A stretch of DNA of 64,000 nt from JAFGJQ01 sp964495075 (GCA_964495075.1 CAZBUJ010000009.1:50144-114143); one strand, 5' to 3'; positions 33,694 through 43,113 are shown, numbered from the stretch's first letter. Made by a program: numbers and translations. Notes: generated from the sequence alone by a model not told the origin.

Positions 33694-34212
33694 TTACTGG
33701 TGATCGACCACCACGGTATACCCTCCCCCCTGCGCCTTGTACGTAAACACGATCTCTGCGCCGCAGTCGAACACCAGCCCTTGCTGCACGACCCGGGCCG
33801 GGCCGCGGCCGCGCTCCTCGCCGGTGTCCGGATCGAGGAATCGCCCACCCGCCACGCCGAGCGTCAACCCGTCCTCACAGGCCACCTCGATGTGGTCGGC
33901 CGTCAACGGAATGAGCAGCCCTGTACCCGCCACGCCGACCCCCTCGGTCACCAAGTTGTTGGGCAGCATCAGTTGGTCGACGGTCGCCCCCGCGCCTTGG
34001 GGAAGCACGTAGAACTGCGTCTCCACCACCGTGTCGGTTTCGTTGACAAACGACACCCGTACCAGGGATTCGTCGTCGGCCGTCGCTGGCACCGGTGCCC
34101 CCGCCCCCGAGCCGGCCAGCGGGGCGACGCCCGTTTCGCAACCGCCACCCAGTCCCACCGTCGCCAGAACCAGCAATAAACCCATGCCATCGCTGCATTT
34201 ACGATCAACCAT
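33694..34212 (-). CDS. Putative lipoprotein
   Basis: This 172-residue protein has a lipoprotein signal: MVDRKCSDGMGLLLVLATVG followed by the lipobox LGGGC (about residues 21-25). The mature part contains a beta-rich sequence with LVRVSFVNETDTVVETQFYV and two later cysteines (EVACEDG, VFDCGAE) that could pair. I recognise no family. AGGAGA ahead of the ATG at 34212 fixes the start; the open frame extends to 34305 without a ribosome site. It is the gene upstream of the hydrolase-like gene, 23 bases away, so the two are probably co-transcribed. Confidence 0.7.
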   Translation of the reverse strand: MVDRKCSDGMGLLLVLATVGLGGGCETGVAPLAGSGAGAPVPATADDESLVRVSFVNETDTVVETQFYVLPQGAGATVDQLMLPNNLVTEGVGVAGTGLLIPLTADHIEVACEDGLTLGVAGGRFLDPDTGEERGRGPARVVQQGLVFDCGAEIVFTYKAQGGGYTVVVDHQ

Positions 34213-34390
34213 CCGTGTCTCCTGGCTGAAATGCCCGTGCTCGCCAATCGGCCGCGACCCGGTCCGCGCCCTCGGATCACTCGATTCGCGGCGAAGCGCC
34301 ACCACCAGTGTACCGGGCGGCCTTCGCGGGGCAATGGTGGAGTTCTACAGTAAGCCCTGGCAGCGCCGTGGGTAACGGTGTCCCGTTCGA

Positions 34391-34418
34391 TTGACAGGTA
34401 TGCGGCACGGTTTATAAT
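34391..34418 (+). promoter_or_regulatory. Consensus sigma-70 promoter of the ABC ATPase gene
   Basis: TTGACA (34391-34396) and TATAAT (34413-34418) both match consensus perfectly, with a 16-base spacer. The start codon lies 70 bases beyond. It implies strong constitutive expression. Confidence 0.85.
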
Positions 34419-34488
34419 GCTCGAAGTTGGCCGAAGGGGAGGTCCAAACGAGCTGGATTGCCCCAATCGAGGAGAGTTTGCGCCTGTT

Positions 34489-35628
34489 ATGGCAACGGTT
34501 ACGCTGGTTGAAGTCAGTAAAGTGTACGGGGGAGACCGGGAGGTCCGCGCCGTCAACAACATCTCACTCGATATTGCGGACCGGGAGTTCCTCGTCCTGG
34601 TCGGCCCGTCCGGGTGCGGCAAGAGCACCACATTGCGGATGATCGCAGGGCTGGAGGAGGTCACCGAAGGCACCATTCGCATCGGCGAACGCGTGGTCAA
34701 CGATGTCGCCCCCAAGGATCGTGACATCGCGATGGTCTTCCAGAACTACGCCTTGTACCCGCACATGACCGTGTTCAACAACATGGCCTTCGGACTCAAG
34801 ATGCGGAAGGTCCCCAAGGCGCAAATCAAGGAGAAGGTGCAGAAGGCGGCCCGGATGCTCAGCATCGAGCATTTGCTCCAGCGCAAGCCGAAGCAGCTAT
34901 CCGGCGGCGAGCGGCAGCGGGTGGCGGTCGGCCGAGCGATCGTCCGCAGCCCGAAGGCCTTCCTGTTCGATGAGCCGCTCTCCAATCTCGACGCCCGCCT
35001 CCGGGTCCAGATGCGGGCGGAACTGAAAAAGCTACACCGTGAATTGAATACCACCGCGATCTACGTGACGCACGACCAGGAAGAGGCGATGACTCTGGGC
35101 GACCGGATCGTGGTGATGAAATCCGGGGTGGTGCACCAATGTGCCACGCCCCTGGAGGTCTACGGGCGCCCCGTGGACCGTTTCGTTGCATCGTTTGTAG
35201 GGACCCCGCCGATGAACTTCATCGAGGGGCGTTTGCGGCGATCTGACGGGGCACTCTGCTTCGACGACGGGAGCGACACGCTCCGGCTCTCGGACCGGCT
35301 CCAGCAGCGGCTGGCCGGTCGCGAGAACCAGCCGATCGTGCTGGGGGCGAGGCCGGAGACGCTGGCGCTAGCGAGTGCGTCGGGCAACGGCAACCGGTTG
35401 CCGATGCGGATCACCGTCGTCGAGACTCTGGGACCGGAACAGGATGTTTACCTGCAGACCCGATCGGGGGTGCAGGTCGTGGCCCGCGTGCCCGCCGAGG
35501 TCCGGGTGACCGAGGGTGCGGAGGCCGAGGTGCGCTTCGATGTGAATCGCGTGCACCTGTTTGAGCCGGGAGACAACGGCGTGAACATCAGTTTGGACGG
35601 ACAGGGAGCGCGGACCAGTGCGGCCTGA
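34489..35628 (+). CDS. ABC transporter ATP-binding protein, UgpC/MsmK/MalK type
   Basis: The 379-residue ATPase has Walker A GPSGCGKST, Q-loop FQNYALYPHM, signature LSGGERQRVAVGRA, Walker B AFLFDEPLSNLDARLR and the switch histidine in YVTHDQEEAMTLGD. The C-terminal 130 residues form the TOBE/OB regulatory domain of MalK-type subunits (PPMNFIEGRL, VLGARPETLAL). Such subunits power sugar or polyol importers and can serve several permeases. No permease or binding protein is nearby. ATG 34489 after AGGAGAG is the start. Its own promoter and terminator make it a single-gene unit. Confidence 0.92.
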   Translation: MATVTLVEVSKVYGGDREVRAVNNISLDIADREFLVLVGPSGCGKSTTLRMIAGLEEVTEGTIRIGERVVNDVAPKDRDIAMVFQNYALYPHMTVFNNMAFGLKMRKVPKAQIKEKVQKAARMLSIEHLLQRKPKQLSGGERQRVAVGRAIVRSPKAFLFDEPLSNLDARLRVQMRAELKKLHRELNTTAIYVTHDQEEAMTLGDRIVVMKSGVVHQCATPLEVYGRPVDRFVASFVGTPPMNFIEGRLRRSDGALCFDDGSDTLRLSDRLQQRLAGRENQPIVLGARPETLALASASGNGNRLPMRITVVETLGPEQDVYLQTRSGVQVVARVPAEVRVTEGAEAEVRFDVNRVHLFEPGDNGVNISLDGQGARTSAA

Positions 35629-35747
35629 GCCAGGCCAGCACTCGCGGCCGTCGCGTCCCGGGCGCGACGGAATCCGGACCGGGCGCATCGGAGGGCAGAA
35701 TCCGATGCCTTAGGACTCTGACCAACCCCGTTCTTTCGTCCGTTCAG

Positions 35748-35780
35748 AGTGGGTTTGCCCGGTGCACTGCCCACTTTTTT
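35748..35780 (+). terminator. Intrinsic terminator after the ABC ATPase gene
   Basis: AGTGGG (35748-35753) pairs with CCCACT (35770-35775), followed by a run of T to 35780. It lies 120 bases after the stop codon and 95 before nusA. Confidence 0.7.
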
Positions 35781-35801
35781 GTTGCTGGTAGGCGGGTAGG
35801 A

Positions 35802-35825
35802 CAATTTGGCAATTCGGCAATTTGG
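35802..35825. repeat. Three tandem 8-mers ahead of nusA
   Basis: CAATTTGG, CAATTCGG and CAATTTGG follow each other without gaps. The inner TTTGGCAATTCG reappears in reverse orientation at about 52092-52103, in another gap. Confidence 0.6.
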
Positions 35826-35875
35826 ACGTGCACGGACGTCGTTTCATCCGTGCCTAGAAGAACGGACGCAGAACG

Positions 35876-37411
35876 ATGATCAACAGTCAGGAAGTCCTCC
35901 GCATCGTCGACTCGATCTGTCGCGACAAGGCCATCGACAAGGAGATGGTCTACGAAGACCTGGAGGCGGCGATGGTGTCCGCGGCCCGCAAGGCCTACGG
36001 ACAGACGGAAGACGTCACCATCAAAATCGACCGGATGACCGGCGAGATACACGCGATGATGGAAGGCGAGCGGATCACCATGCAGAACCTGGGCCGCATC
36101 GCCGCCCAGACCTTCAAGCAGGTTATGATCCAGCGGATCCGCGAAGCCGAACGCGGCAGCATCTTCGACGAGTACTCCGACAAGGTCGGAACGATCGTCA
36201 CCGGCACGGTGGCCCGGTTCGAGAGCGGGGCGCTGGTGGTCTCGCTGGGCCGGGCGGAAGGGTTCCTGCCCCGCAGCGAACAGATCCCCGGCGAGACGCA
36301 CCACCCGGGCGATCGCATCCGGGCGATGGTGCTCGACGTGGAGGAGAAACCCAACCAGGTCCGCATCGTCCTGACCCGCAGCCACCCGGACTACATCCGG
36401 AGACTGTTCGAGTTGGAGGTCCCGGAGGTCGGCGAGCGCATCATCGAGATCCGGGCCCTCGCTCGCGAAGCCGGATACCGCACCAAGGTGGCCGTCTCCT
36501 CGATCGACACAAAAGTCGACGCGGTCGGGGCCTGCGTGGGGGTCCGCGGCAGCCGGATCCGCAACATCGTGGACGAACTCGGGGGCGAGAAGATCGACAT
36601 CGTGCGCTGGAACGAGTCGTCGCAGATTCTGATCGCCAACGCGCTGAAACCCGCGGAGGTGCAGGAGATCGCGCTCTGCTTCGAATTGAACCGCGCGACG
36701 GTCGTGGTGTCGGAGGATCAACTATCGCTGGCCATCGGCAAGCGCGGCCAGAACGTACGCCTCGCCGCCCGTCTGACCGGCTGGGACATCGATATTCTCA
36801 CGCCGGCCGAGTACAACAAGGGGCTCGACGAAATGGAGAAGGCCCTGCGGTCGATCGAGGGAGTCGAGGATGTGATGCTCGACAAGCTGATGGCCATGGG
36901 CGTCATCTCGGTGGCCGACATCGAGGAGATCGGGACCGAGCCGCTGGTCAAGGAACTCGAAGTCTCGGATGAACTGGCGGAGCGGATTATCGTAGTTGCC
37001 GTGGAAGCGGCGAGACGGCTGGCCGCCGAGGCGGAGGAGGCGAAGCGCTTGGCCGCGGAAGCGGAAGCGGCGCAGGCGGCCGCGGCCAAGGCGGCCGACG
37101 CGGCGGCCGCCGGCGAAGGGGCCGGCTTGGAAACCGCCGACGTGGCCACGGTCGAGGCCCCGCTGGGCATCGACGCGGGACCCGCGGCGGTGGAGTCGGA
37201 TACGCCGGACGCCGCCGATGCGGAGCGTGCGGGGGCGGATGCGCCGCCGGCCGGCTCGACGGTACCGGTCGCCGCCACGGAAAGCGAATCGGAAGAAGCC
37301 ACTCGGACCGCCGGACCTCCGGCGTCCGAGGCGGAAGGGATTGAAGCGGTGCCCGACGAGTCGACCCGGCGGTCGCCGGCGTCGTCGTCCGGGCAGGAAC
37401 AGGCGGAGTAA
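35876..37411 (+). CDS. nusA: Transcription elongation/termination factor NusA
   Basis: NusA binds RNA polymerase and modulates pausing, termination and antitermination. The 511-residue protein has the N-terminal polymerase-binding domain (residues 1-130), S1 domain (GTIVTGTVARFESGALVVSL, about 102-180), and two KH domains (VGVRGSRIRNIVDEL and SLAIGKRGQNVRLAARL). From about residue 377 a low-complexity tail rich in Ala and Glu replaces the usual C-terminal repeats, preceded by one helix-hairpin-helix-like stretch (LMAMGVISVADIEEI). It leads an eight-gene operon. The ATG at 35876 is the only start aligned with the domain. Confidence 0.96.
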   Translation: MINSQEVLRIVDSICRDKAIDKEMVYEDLEAAMVSAARKAYGQTEDVTIKIDRMTGEIHAMMEGERITMQNLGRIAAQTFKQVMIQRIREAERGSIFDEYSDKVGTIVTGTVARFESGALVVSLGRAEGFLPRSEQIPGETHHPGDRIRAMVLDVEEKPNQVRIVLTRSHPDYIRRLFELEVPEVGERIIEIRALAREAGYRTKVAVSSIDTKVDAVGACVGVRGSRIRNIVDELGGEKIDIVRWNESSQILIANALKPAEVQEIALCFELNRATVVVSEDQLSLAIGKRGQNVRLAARLTGWDIDILTPAEYNKGLDEMEKALRSIEGVEDVMLDKLMAMGVISVADIEEIGTEPLVKELEVSDELAERIIVVAVEAARRLAAEAEEAKRLAAEAEAAQAAAAKAADAAAAGEGAGLETADVATVEAPLGIDAGPAAVESDTPDAADAERAGADAPPAGSTVPVAATESESEEATRTAGPPASEAEGIEAVPDESTRRSPASSSGQEQAE

Positions 37412-37523
37412 AGGTTGACGAACCGCGGAGACAAGTGTGACGTTGGCTCGATTCCGGCCGGCGGGGGCGCCACGCGAGAGCGCCCCGGACCGGGCGGTTA
37501 TGAAGAACGGAAGGATCGAGACC

Positions 37524-40346
37524 TTGGCTGACAAAATGCGCGTTCACATCCTGGCGAAGGAACTGAACGTCACGAGCAAGGCGATCCTGGCGAAGTGCGC
37601 CGCGGAGGGGCTCAGCGTGAAGAACCATATGTCCACGCTGACGGCGGGGCAGACGGCCACGCTGCGTGAATGGTTCTCGGAAGGGGCGCACGAAACGACG
37701 GTCGAGGTCGCCGACCGGGTGAACCTCGACAAGGTGCGGGCGCCGCGGCGGCGTCGCAGGCCCAAGACCGCCGAAGCCGCCACCGCGACGGCCGAAATGC
37801 CGGCCACTACGCAGGTCGGCGTGACGGAAGCGGGCCCGCCCGCGACCTCGGTCCAGGCGCCGCTGGAGGCCGAGGAGACCCCCGACGAGAAGGGGGCACC
37901 GGCCACCGCGCTGGTGGCGGACGCACCGCCCACCGCGGTTGAGGTGACCGCCCCGCCGACGGCCGACATCACGCCGGATACGCTGGTCGGCGCCGAACCC
38001 GCCGGCCCGCCGGCCGGTCCGTCGGTCACAGCCCCGACGGAGCCGGCCCCGGACACCACCACCGAGCCGGCCACCGCCGCCCGCGTCGCCGCGGAGGCGC
38101 CGCGGGAGGGCACCGAGGCGCCGCCGCCGCTACTCGAAGCGCCGGCCGAGGCCGAGGAGAAGGAAGACGTCACGCTTCAACCGGCCGGACCGCAGAATGT
38201 TCCGCAGCCGGCCCGGCTGCGCGGACCCCGCGTGGTGCGCTACGAGGCACCCGAAACAAACCTCTACCCGCCGCGGCGGTCCGGAGCGCGGCGATCAGAG
38301 TTGGGCAGTCCCGCCGCCGCGGCCGAAACCCCGACCGGTGAGGCACCGCCGGGTCGCGGTCGAGGCAAGGCCGCCGGGAAACGGCGCGGGGGGCGCACCC
38401 ACGAGCGGCGAGCCGGCCGCGGCTCCGATGCCGGTACCGACAAGATCAAGGAATGGCGCGATCGGGACCTGATCGAGCGCCGGGAGCGACTCGCCGGGGC
38501 GACCGGCCGGCGGATCCATACCCGTCGCTTCGAACTCCAGCAGTCCCACCAGCCATCCGCCCCGCCCCAGAAGAAGACGAAAGCGGAGATTCAGGAACCG
38601 TTCACGCTGAAGGACTTCTGTGCCGCCATCGGCGTCCCGTTCCTGTCGGTGTTCAACGTGTTGAAACGCGATCACAACGTGCTAGCGAACGTGAATAGCA
38701 GCATCGACAAGGAGACGGCGGAACTCGTCGCCTTGGAGTTTGGCGTGGAACTGACCGTCGCGGAAGCCCGGACCTCGCTCGACGTCCTGAAGGAGGAGTT
38801 CGAGAAGCGGGAACGCAGAGGCCTCCAGCCACGATCGCCGGTGGTCACCATGCTCGGTCACGTGGACCACGGCAAGACCAGCTTGCTGGACGCCATCCGG
38901 CGCACGCAGGTGGCGGAGGGTGAGGACGGTGGTATCACGCAGCATATCAGCTCCTACCACCTGATGACGCCCGCCGGTCCGCTGACGTTCCTCGACACGC
39001 CAGGCCACGAGGCGTTCACCGCCATGCGGGCCCGGGGCGCGCAGTTGACGGACATCGTCGTGCTGGTGGTGGCGGCGGACGACGGGGTCATGCCGCAAAC
39101 GGTCGAGGCGATCAACCACGCCAAGGCGGCCGGGGTACCGATCGTCGTCGCGTTGAACAAGATCGACCTGGGCGACCACAAGGTGGTCGAGATCTACGGT
39201 CAGCTGGCGAGCCACGGGCTCACGCCGAGCGGAGACTGGGGCGGCGACACCGACGTCATCCGCACGTCGGCCACCGGCGGGCAGGGCATCGACGAGTTGC
39301 TCGAGCACCTGGTGGCGATGGGCGAGGTGCTCGAAGTCCAGGCGGATCCGACCATCGAGGCGATGGGAACGGCGATCGAGGCGGAGACCAAGGCCGGCGT
39401 CGGCCCGGTGGTTCGCCTGCTCGTGCAGGAAGGCACCCTGACGAAAGGTGACACGGTCGTGTGCGGGAACGCGGCCGGCAAGGTCCGGGCGTTGCACAAC
39501 GACCGGGGCGAACTGATCGAGTCGGCGGGCCCGTCCATGCCCGTGGAAATCTGGGGCCTGGAAGACGTCCCCATGGCCGGCGACAAGCTGTTCCAGGTGG
39601 ACTCGATGCACCGCGCCAAGCAGATCGCTCAAGAGGTCGCCCATCGCCGCCTGGAGGAGACCCGGTCGGAGTCGCGCAAGGCCACCTCGCTCGAGGACCT
39701 CTTCAAGCGTCGAGACGCGGAAGAGACTCCCGAGCTGAACGTGATCGTCAAGGCGGATGTGGACGGTTCGGTGGACGTCCTGCGACACACGCTGGGCGAA
39801 ATCCCGAGCGACAAGGTTCGGCTGAGTATTCGGCACGCGGCCGTCGGCGCGGTCAACGACAGCGACGTGATCCTGGCCGAGGCGGCTACTGCCATCATCA
39901 TCGCCTTCCGCGTAACGACGCAGATGGGGGCGCGGAAGCTGGCCGAGATGCGTCACGTGGACATTCGGTACTACCGCGTGGTCTACGAGGTGGTGGACGA
40001 GATCGTCAAGGCGATGGAAGGCAAGCTCGCGCCGGAAGAGAAGGAAGAGCAGCGGGCGACGGCCGAGGTTCGGCAAGTGTTCAAGATCGGGAAGCTCGGC
40101 TTCGTGGCCGGTTGCATGGTAACGAACGGCTTGGTCTCGCGGAATCACTTTTGTCGCGTGCTCCGTGAGGGGATCGTGGTTCGCGACGGCTGCGCGATCG
40201 ACTCGCTGCGGCACTTCAAGGATGACGCAAAAGAGGTTCGCGCCGGGATGGAATGCGGGATACGACTCGAGGGTTTTGATGACCTTAAGCCAGGGGACAT
40301 CATCGAGACCTACGAGATCGTCAAGATTGCCAGAACGCTGGCGTAG
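37524..40346 (+). CDS. infB: Translation initiation factor IF-2
   Basis: IF-2 is the GTPase that brings initiator tRNA to the ribosome. The 940-residue protein has an IF2 N-domain (KMRVHILAKELN), a long low-complexity linker rich in Pro, Ala and Glu (about residues 70-350), a second IF2-N domain (FTLKDFCAAIGVP), then the GTPase: GHVDHGKTS, FLDTPGHEAF, VALNKIDL. Beta-barrel and C-terminal tRNA-binding domains follow. The TTG at 37524 after AAGGA aligns best with other IF-2 starts; ATG 37500 or an upstream start at 37437 is possible. It follows nusA, the usual order. Confidence 0.96.
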   Translation: MADKMRVHILAKELNVTSKAILAKCAAEGLSVKNHMSTLTAGQTATLREWFSEGAHETTVEVADRVNLDKVRAPRRRRRPKTAEAATATAEMPATTQVGVTEAGPPATSVQAPLEAEETPDEKGAPATALVADAPPTAVEVTAPPTADITPDTLVGAEPAGPPAGPSVTAPTEPAPDTTTEPATAARVAAEAPREGTEAPPPLLEAPAEAEEKEDVTLQPAGPQNVPQPARLRGPRVVRYEAPETNLYPPRRSGARRSELGSPAAAAETPTGEAPPGRGRGKAAGKRRGGRTHERRAGRGSDAGTDKIKEWRDRDLIERRERLAGATGRRIHTRRFELQQSHQPSAPPQKKTKAEIQEPFTLKDFCAAIGVPFLSVFNVLKRDHNVLANVNSSIDKETAELVALEFGVELTVAEARTSLDVLKEEFEKRERRGLQPRSPVVTMLGHVDHGKTSLLDAIRRTQVAEGEDGGITQHISSYHLMTPAGPLTFLDTPGHEAFTAMRARGAQLTDIVVLVVAADDGVMPQTVEAINHAKAAGVPIVVALNKIDLGDHKVVEIYGQLASHGLTPSGDWGGDTDVIRTSATGGQGIDELLEHLVAMGEVLEVQADPTIEAMGTAIEAETKAGVGPVVRLLVQEGTLTKGDTVVCGNAAGKVRALHNDRGELIESAGPSMPVEIWGLEDVPMAGDKLFQVDSMHRAKQIAQEVAHRRLEETRSESRKATSLEDLFKRRDAEETPELNVIVKADVDGSVDVLRHTLGEIPSDKVRLSIRHAAVGAVNDSDVILAEAATAIIIAFRVTTQMGARKLAEMRHVDIRYYRVVYEVVDEIVKAMEGKLAPEEKEEQRATAEVRQVFKIGKLGFVAGCMVTNGLVSRNHFCRVLREGIVVRDGCAIDSLRHFKDDAKEVRAGMECGIRLEGFDDLKPGDIIETYEIVKIARTLA

Positions 40347-40375
40347 CGTTTCCGTCGGCGACGGATCCCGAGCTA

Positions 40376-41626
40376 ATGATCGAATTCAAGGCTGAGTGCG
40401 GGCACACGATTCGCGTAAAAGACGAGGACGCCGGAAAGGTCGTGCGCTGCTCGTATTGCGGGCGCGAGACGCAGGCTCCCGACAGCCGGGACGGCGCGGG
40501 TTCGGACGAACTGGAGTACCTGTTCTCCGAAGTCGAGCGGACGGGCGTGTACGAGACCCCGTCGGACCGCCAGCGCGTCAAACGCATGCGGAGAAAGGGC
40601 GGGACGCCGAAGCCAAGTGGCAAGCCGCGGCCCACGGCTTCAAACCCGTTCGGCCTCGTCCTCAAGCTGTGTTACGTGTGCCTGATCATCGCGATCGTGA
40701 TTTTCGTGGGCAAGAAGCTCTATCGCACGTTCTACCCGGACGAGAAGGGCAGGCGGCAGGTGGCCCGGCGGACGGCGGAATCGGAGGAGAGGGGCGGTGG
40801 CGGCGCCTCCTCGCACGGCGGCGGGCTTGGGCTGTTGCGGCCCAGACTGCCGGGGGGCGGCTGCGGGATCTACGTGAACTCCGTGCCCGGCGGCGCCGAC
40901 GTCTACATCACCGATAAGGGACGGATCGGCCGCGGCGACTCGATCTTCCGGGTCCCGTCGGACCAGGTGGTCGCTTCGCTGCAAAGCGGGAATCTCGCCG
41001 AGCGGTTGAAGGCGGGTCATGACTACGACATCTACGTGACACTGCGGATTAACGATCCGACCCTGATGCGGCTGCCGGGCTATCCCGCCTTGCGCCGCAA
41101 GTTCGAGGAGACGGGCGACGAGCGGTTGTTCGAGGGGTACTTCCTGCCGGACGGCGCGGTGAGCGTGCAAACGGATCGCCAGCCGAACCGACCGGAGGTT
41201 ATCGTTCGGAAGTACGAGTGCAAGGTCTTTGATCGCACTTGGAGCCCGGTGGTGGCGCTGTTCCTGCCGGAACTGCCGCTGCCGGACCTCATCCGCCACC
41301 TGCCGCGCGAGAAGGTGTTCGGGTTCCGCGAGCAGGACGTGCAGCAGGAGTTGGAGTACTACGGCATCCCCGCCGCCGATCGCAAGTTTATGATCGACAT
41401 CCTGTCCCGGATCGGGATCGTGCCTTGGCAGGACGACGAAGACGGGTACTACCGCATCTTCGCGATCAACCTCTCGGACGGCTCGATCTATTGCCGACCG
41501 GGGCGGTTCGGGACGCCCGATCGCGGATCCTCGTCGAGCGGACCGGGCACCGAGCCGGCGCCCCCGCGCCGCGCGACGGTCGAGCGGTTGTCGGCCGGCC
41601 TCGCCGGCGTCGGGTATGACCCGTGA
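40376..41626 (+). CDS. Zinc-ribbon membrane protein of unknown function
   Basis: This 416-residue protein begins with a zinc-ribbon-like segment (AECGHTIRV and RCSYCGRET, about residues 7-32), then one transmembrane helix (LCYVCLIIAIVIFVGKKLY, about 99-117), a Gly-rich linker and a C-terminal domain. The segment CGIYVNSVPGGADVYITDKG resembles a PEGA-type beta motif. It would be anchored in the membrane with the ribbon in the cytoplasm. I recognise no named family. It lies between infB and ylxP, 29 bases after infB, and overlaps ylxP by four bases. That is not the common arrangement. Confidence 0.75.
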   Translation: MIEFKAECGHTIRVKDEDAGKVVRCSYCGRETQAPDSRDGAGSDELEYLFSEVERTGVYETPSDRQRVKRMRRKGGTPKPSGKPRPTASNPFGLVLKLCYVCLIIAIVIFVGKKLYRTFYPDEKGRRQVARRTAESEERGGGGASSHGGGLGLLRPRLPGGGCGIYVNSVPGGADVYITDKGRIGRGDSIFRVPSDQVVASLQSGNLAERLKAGHDYDIYVTLRINDPTLMRLPGYPALRRKFEETGDERLFEGYFLPDGAVSVQTDRQPNRPEVIVRKYECKVFDRTWSPVVALFLPELPLPDLIRHLPREKVFGFREQDVQQELEYYGIPAADRKFMIDILSRIGIVPWQDDEDGYYRIFAINLSDGSIYCRPGRFGTPDRGSSSSGPGTEPAPPRRATVERLSAGLAGVGYDP

Positions 41627-41904
41627 CGGTGGGCGTGTTGACACTGGACTTGGCGATTTACGAATCGCACAGTCTGAAAGACAAGCGGCGAGTGATCAAG
41701 AGTCTCAAGGATCGCCTGGCCGCCCGGTTCAACGTCTCGATCGCGGAAGTGGGCCGTTTGGATTCGCGACAGCGGGCGGTGCTGGGGATTGCGGTGGTCA
41801 ACAAGGACCCCCATTACCTGCACGGCTGCCTGGACAAGATCGTCGACTTCGTACGGGCGGATCCGCGGGTCAGCGTGATCGAGTATGAGAAGGAAACACG
41901 GTGA
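41623..41904 (+). CDS. ylxP: DUF503 family protein YlxP
   Basis: The 93-residue protein has the DUF503 signature: VLTLDLAIYESHSLKDKRR, FNVSIAEVG and a central AVLGIAVVN strand. Members are commonly found between infB and rbfA and are linked to ribosome function or assembly, though the exact role is unsettled. It starts with GTG overlapping the previous stop. Full family length. Confidence 0.92.
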   Translation: MTVGVLTLDLAIYESHSLKDKRRVIKSLKDRLAARFNVSIAEVGRLDSRQRAVLGIAVVNKDPHYLHGCLDKIVDFVRADPRVSVIEYEKETR

Positions 41905-41944
41905 GGCGGCGTGCCGGCAGCGTCGCCCACGCGATGGAACGGAT

Positions 41945-42379
41945 ATGTCATCGTTTCGTCTGGACAAGATGGCGAGCTTCATTCGGATGCTGGTGAGTGA
42001 AGCCATCGCCAACAAGGTGAACGACCCGCGGGTGTCCCGGTTCGCGAGTGTCACTCGGGTGGCCGTCAGCGGAGACCTCCAGTCGGCGAAGGTGTACGTC
42101 AGTGTCATGGGCACGGCGGCCGACCAGCGGCGGACGATGGCCGGACTCGAGCACGCCCGCGGGCACATTCAGCGGTGGGTCGGGAGCCAGTTGCGGGTGC
42201 GACACGTGCCGGAGATCCGCTTCCTTGCCGACGAGTCGATCAAGGGGGCGGTGGAAACGGTTCGCCAGATCGACGAGTCGATGCAGGAGTTGACGGAACA
42301 CGAGCCGGCGCCCGGGCTGGATCGGCCGTCCCCGGTCCCGCCCCGCACCACCGATGATTCCCATGGAGTACCTGCATGA
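41945..42379 (+). CDS. rbfA: Ribosome-binding factor A
   Basis: RbfA is a small KH-fold protein that helps mature the 30S subunit and the 5' end of 16S rRNA. The 144-residue protein has the family sequence RLDKMASFIRMLVSEAI, VNDPRV, VTRVAVSGDLQSAKVYVSVMG and the end motif LRVRHVPEIRFLADES. The tail after about residue 118 is variable. ATG 41945 is taken, as the upstream in-frame ATG 41885 overlaps ylxP with a non-conserved leader. It overlaps the next gene by four bases. Confidence 0.94.
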   Translation: MSSFRLDKMASFIRMLVSEAIANKVNDPRVSRFASVTRVAVSGDLQSAKVYVSVMGTAADQRRTMAGLEHARGHIQRWVGSQLRVRHVPEIRFLADESIKGAVETVRQIDESMQELTEHEPAPGLDRPSPVPPRTTDDSHGVPA

Positions 42380-43113
42380 AGAACGGGGCCGAATACGCAA
42401 AACGAATCAAACGCCTGTTCAAGCAATTGCAGCGCGAGGACAAGGCGGATTCCGATGCGCCGGCCGAACCCACCAGCGTGACGGAACAGTTGATCATCGC
42501 GGTCCTGAGTGTCAACACGACCGCGGAGCAGGGACGCCGCGCCTACCGGCGCCTGCGCGACCGCATGGTGGACCTGAACGAAATCCGGGTCTCGTCACCG
42601 GCGGAGATCACGCAATCGGTCCGCGACCTGATCCCGACGAGCACCGAACGATCCAAGGCCCTCGTCACCACGCTCAACTCGGTGTTTCAGCATGAGCATT
42701 GCGTGGACCTGGAGCGCCTGCACGCCATGGGCGTCCGGGACGCGCGGCGCTACCTCGAGAGCTTGCACGGCATCGATCCCTACACCGTGGCGTTCGTGCT
42801 GCTCTGGAGCCTCGGGGGGCATGCGATCCCCGTGAGCAACCGCCTGCTGGAGGCCCTGCGAGCCGACGACCTCATCGCGCCCGACTGCCAGGTGGCCGCG
42901 GTCCAGTCGTTCCTCGAACGACACGTGAGCGCCGCCGACGCCAAGCAGTTCTGCCGATTGATGGAACGGTTCGCCGCCTCCCGGATCAAGTCGGGGTCGG
43001 GCAAGCGAAGCAGTGCGTCCAAGCGTGGTACCAGGAAGACGGCGAAGAAGCACGTCAAGAAGGGATCCCCATCGGGCGCCGCCAATCGCAAGAAATCAAA
43101 ACCGCGAAGCTAG
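42376..43113 (+). CDS. Endonuclease III-like HhH-GPD protein lacking catalytic residues
   Basis: This 245-residue protein has the fold pattern of DNA glycosylases: LIIAVLSVNTTAEQGRR matches the LSAQTTD helix of Nth, and LESLHGIDPYTVAFVLLW matches the helix-hairpin-helix. But the catalytic lysine (Nth GVGRKTA) is Tyr here, and the catalytic Asp (VDTH) is replaced by IPVSNRLL. No four-cysteine iron-sulfur loop follows. The C-terminal 45 residues are a lysine- and serine-rich tail (KRGTRKTAKKHVKKGSP). It may bind RNA or DNA without cutting. It sits in a translation operon with a four-base overlap with rbfA. Confidence 0.75.
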   Translation: MKNGAEYAKRIKRLFKQLQREDKADSDAPAEPTSVTEQLIIAVLSVNTTAEQGRRAYRRLRDRMVDLNEIRVSSPAEITQSVRDLIPTSTERSKALVTTLNSVFQHEHCVDLERLHAMGVRDARRYLESLHGIDPYTVAFVLLWSLGGHAIPVSNRLLEALRADDLIAPDCQVAAVQSFLERHVSAADAKQFCRLMERFAASRIKSGSGKRSSASKRGTRKTAKKHVKKGSPSGAANRKKSKPRS

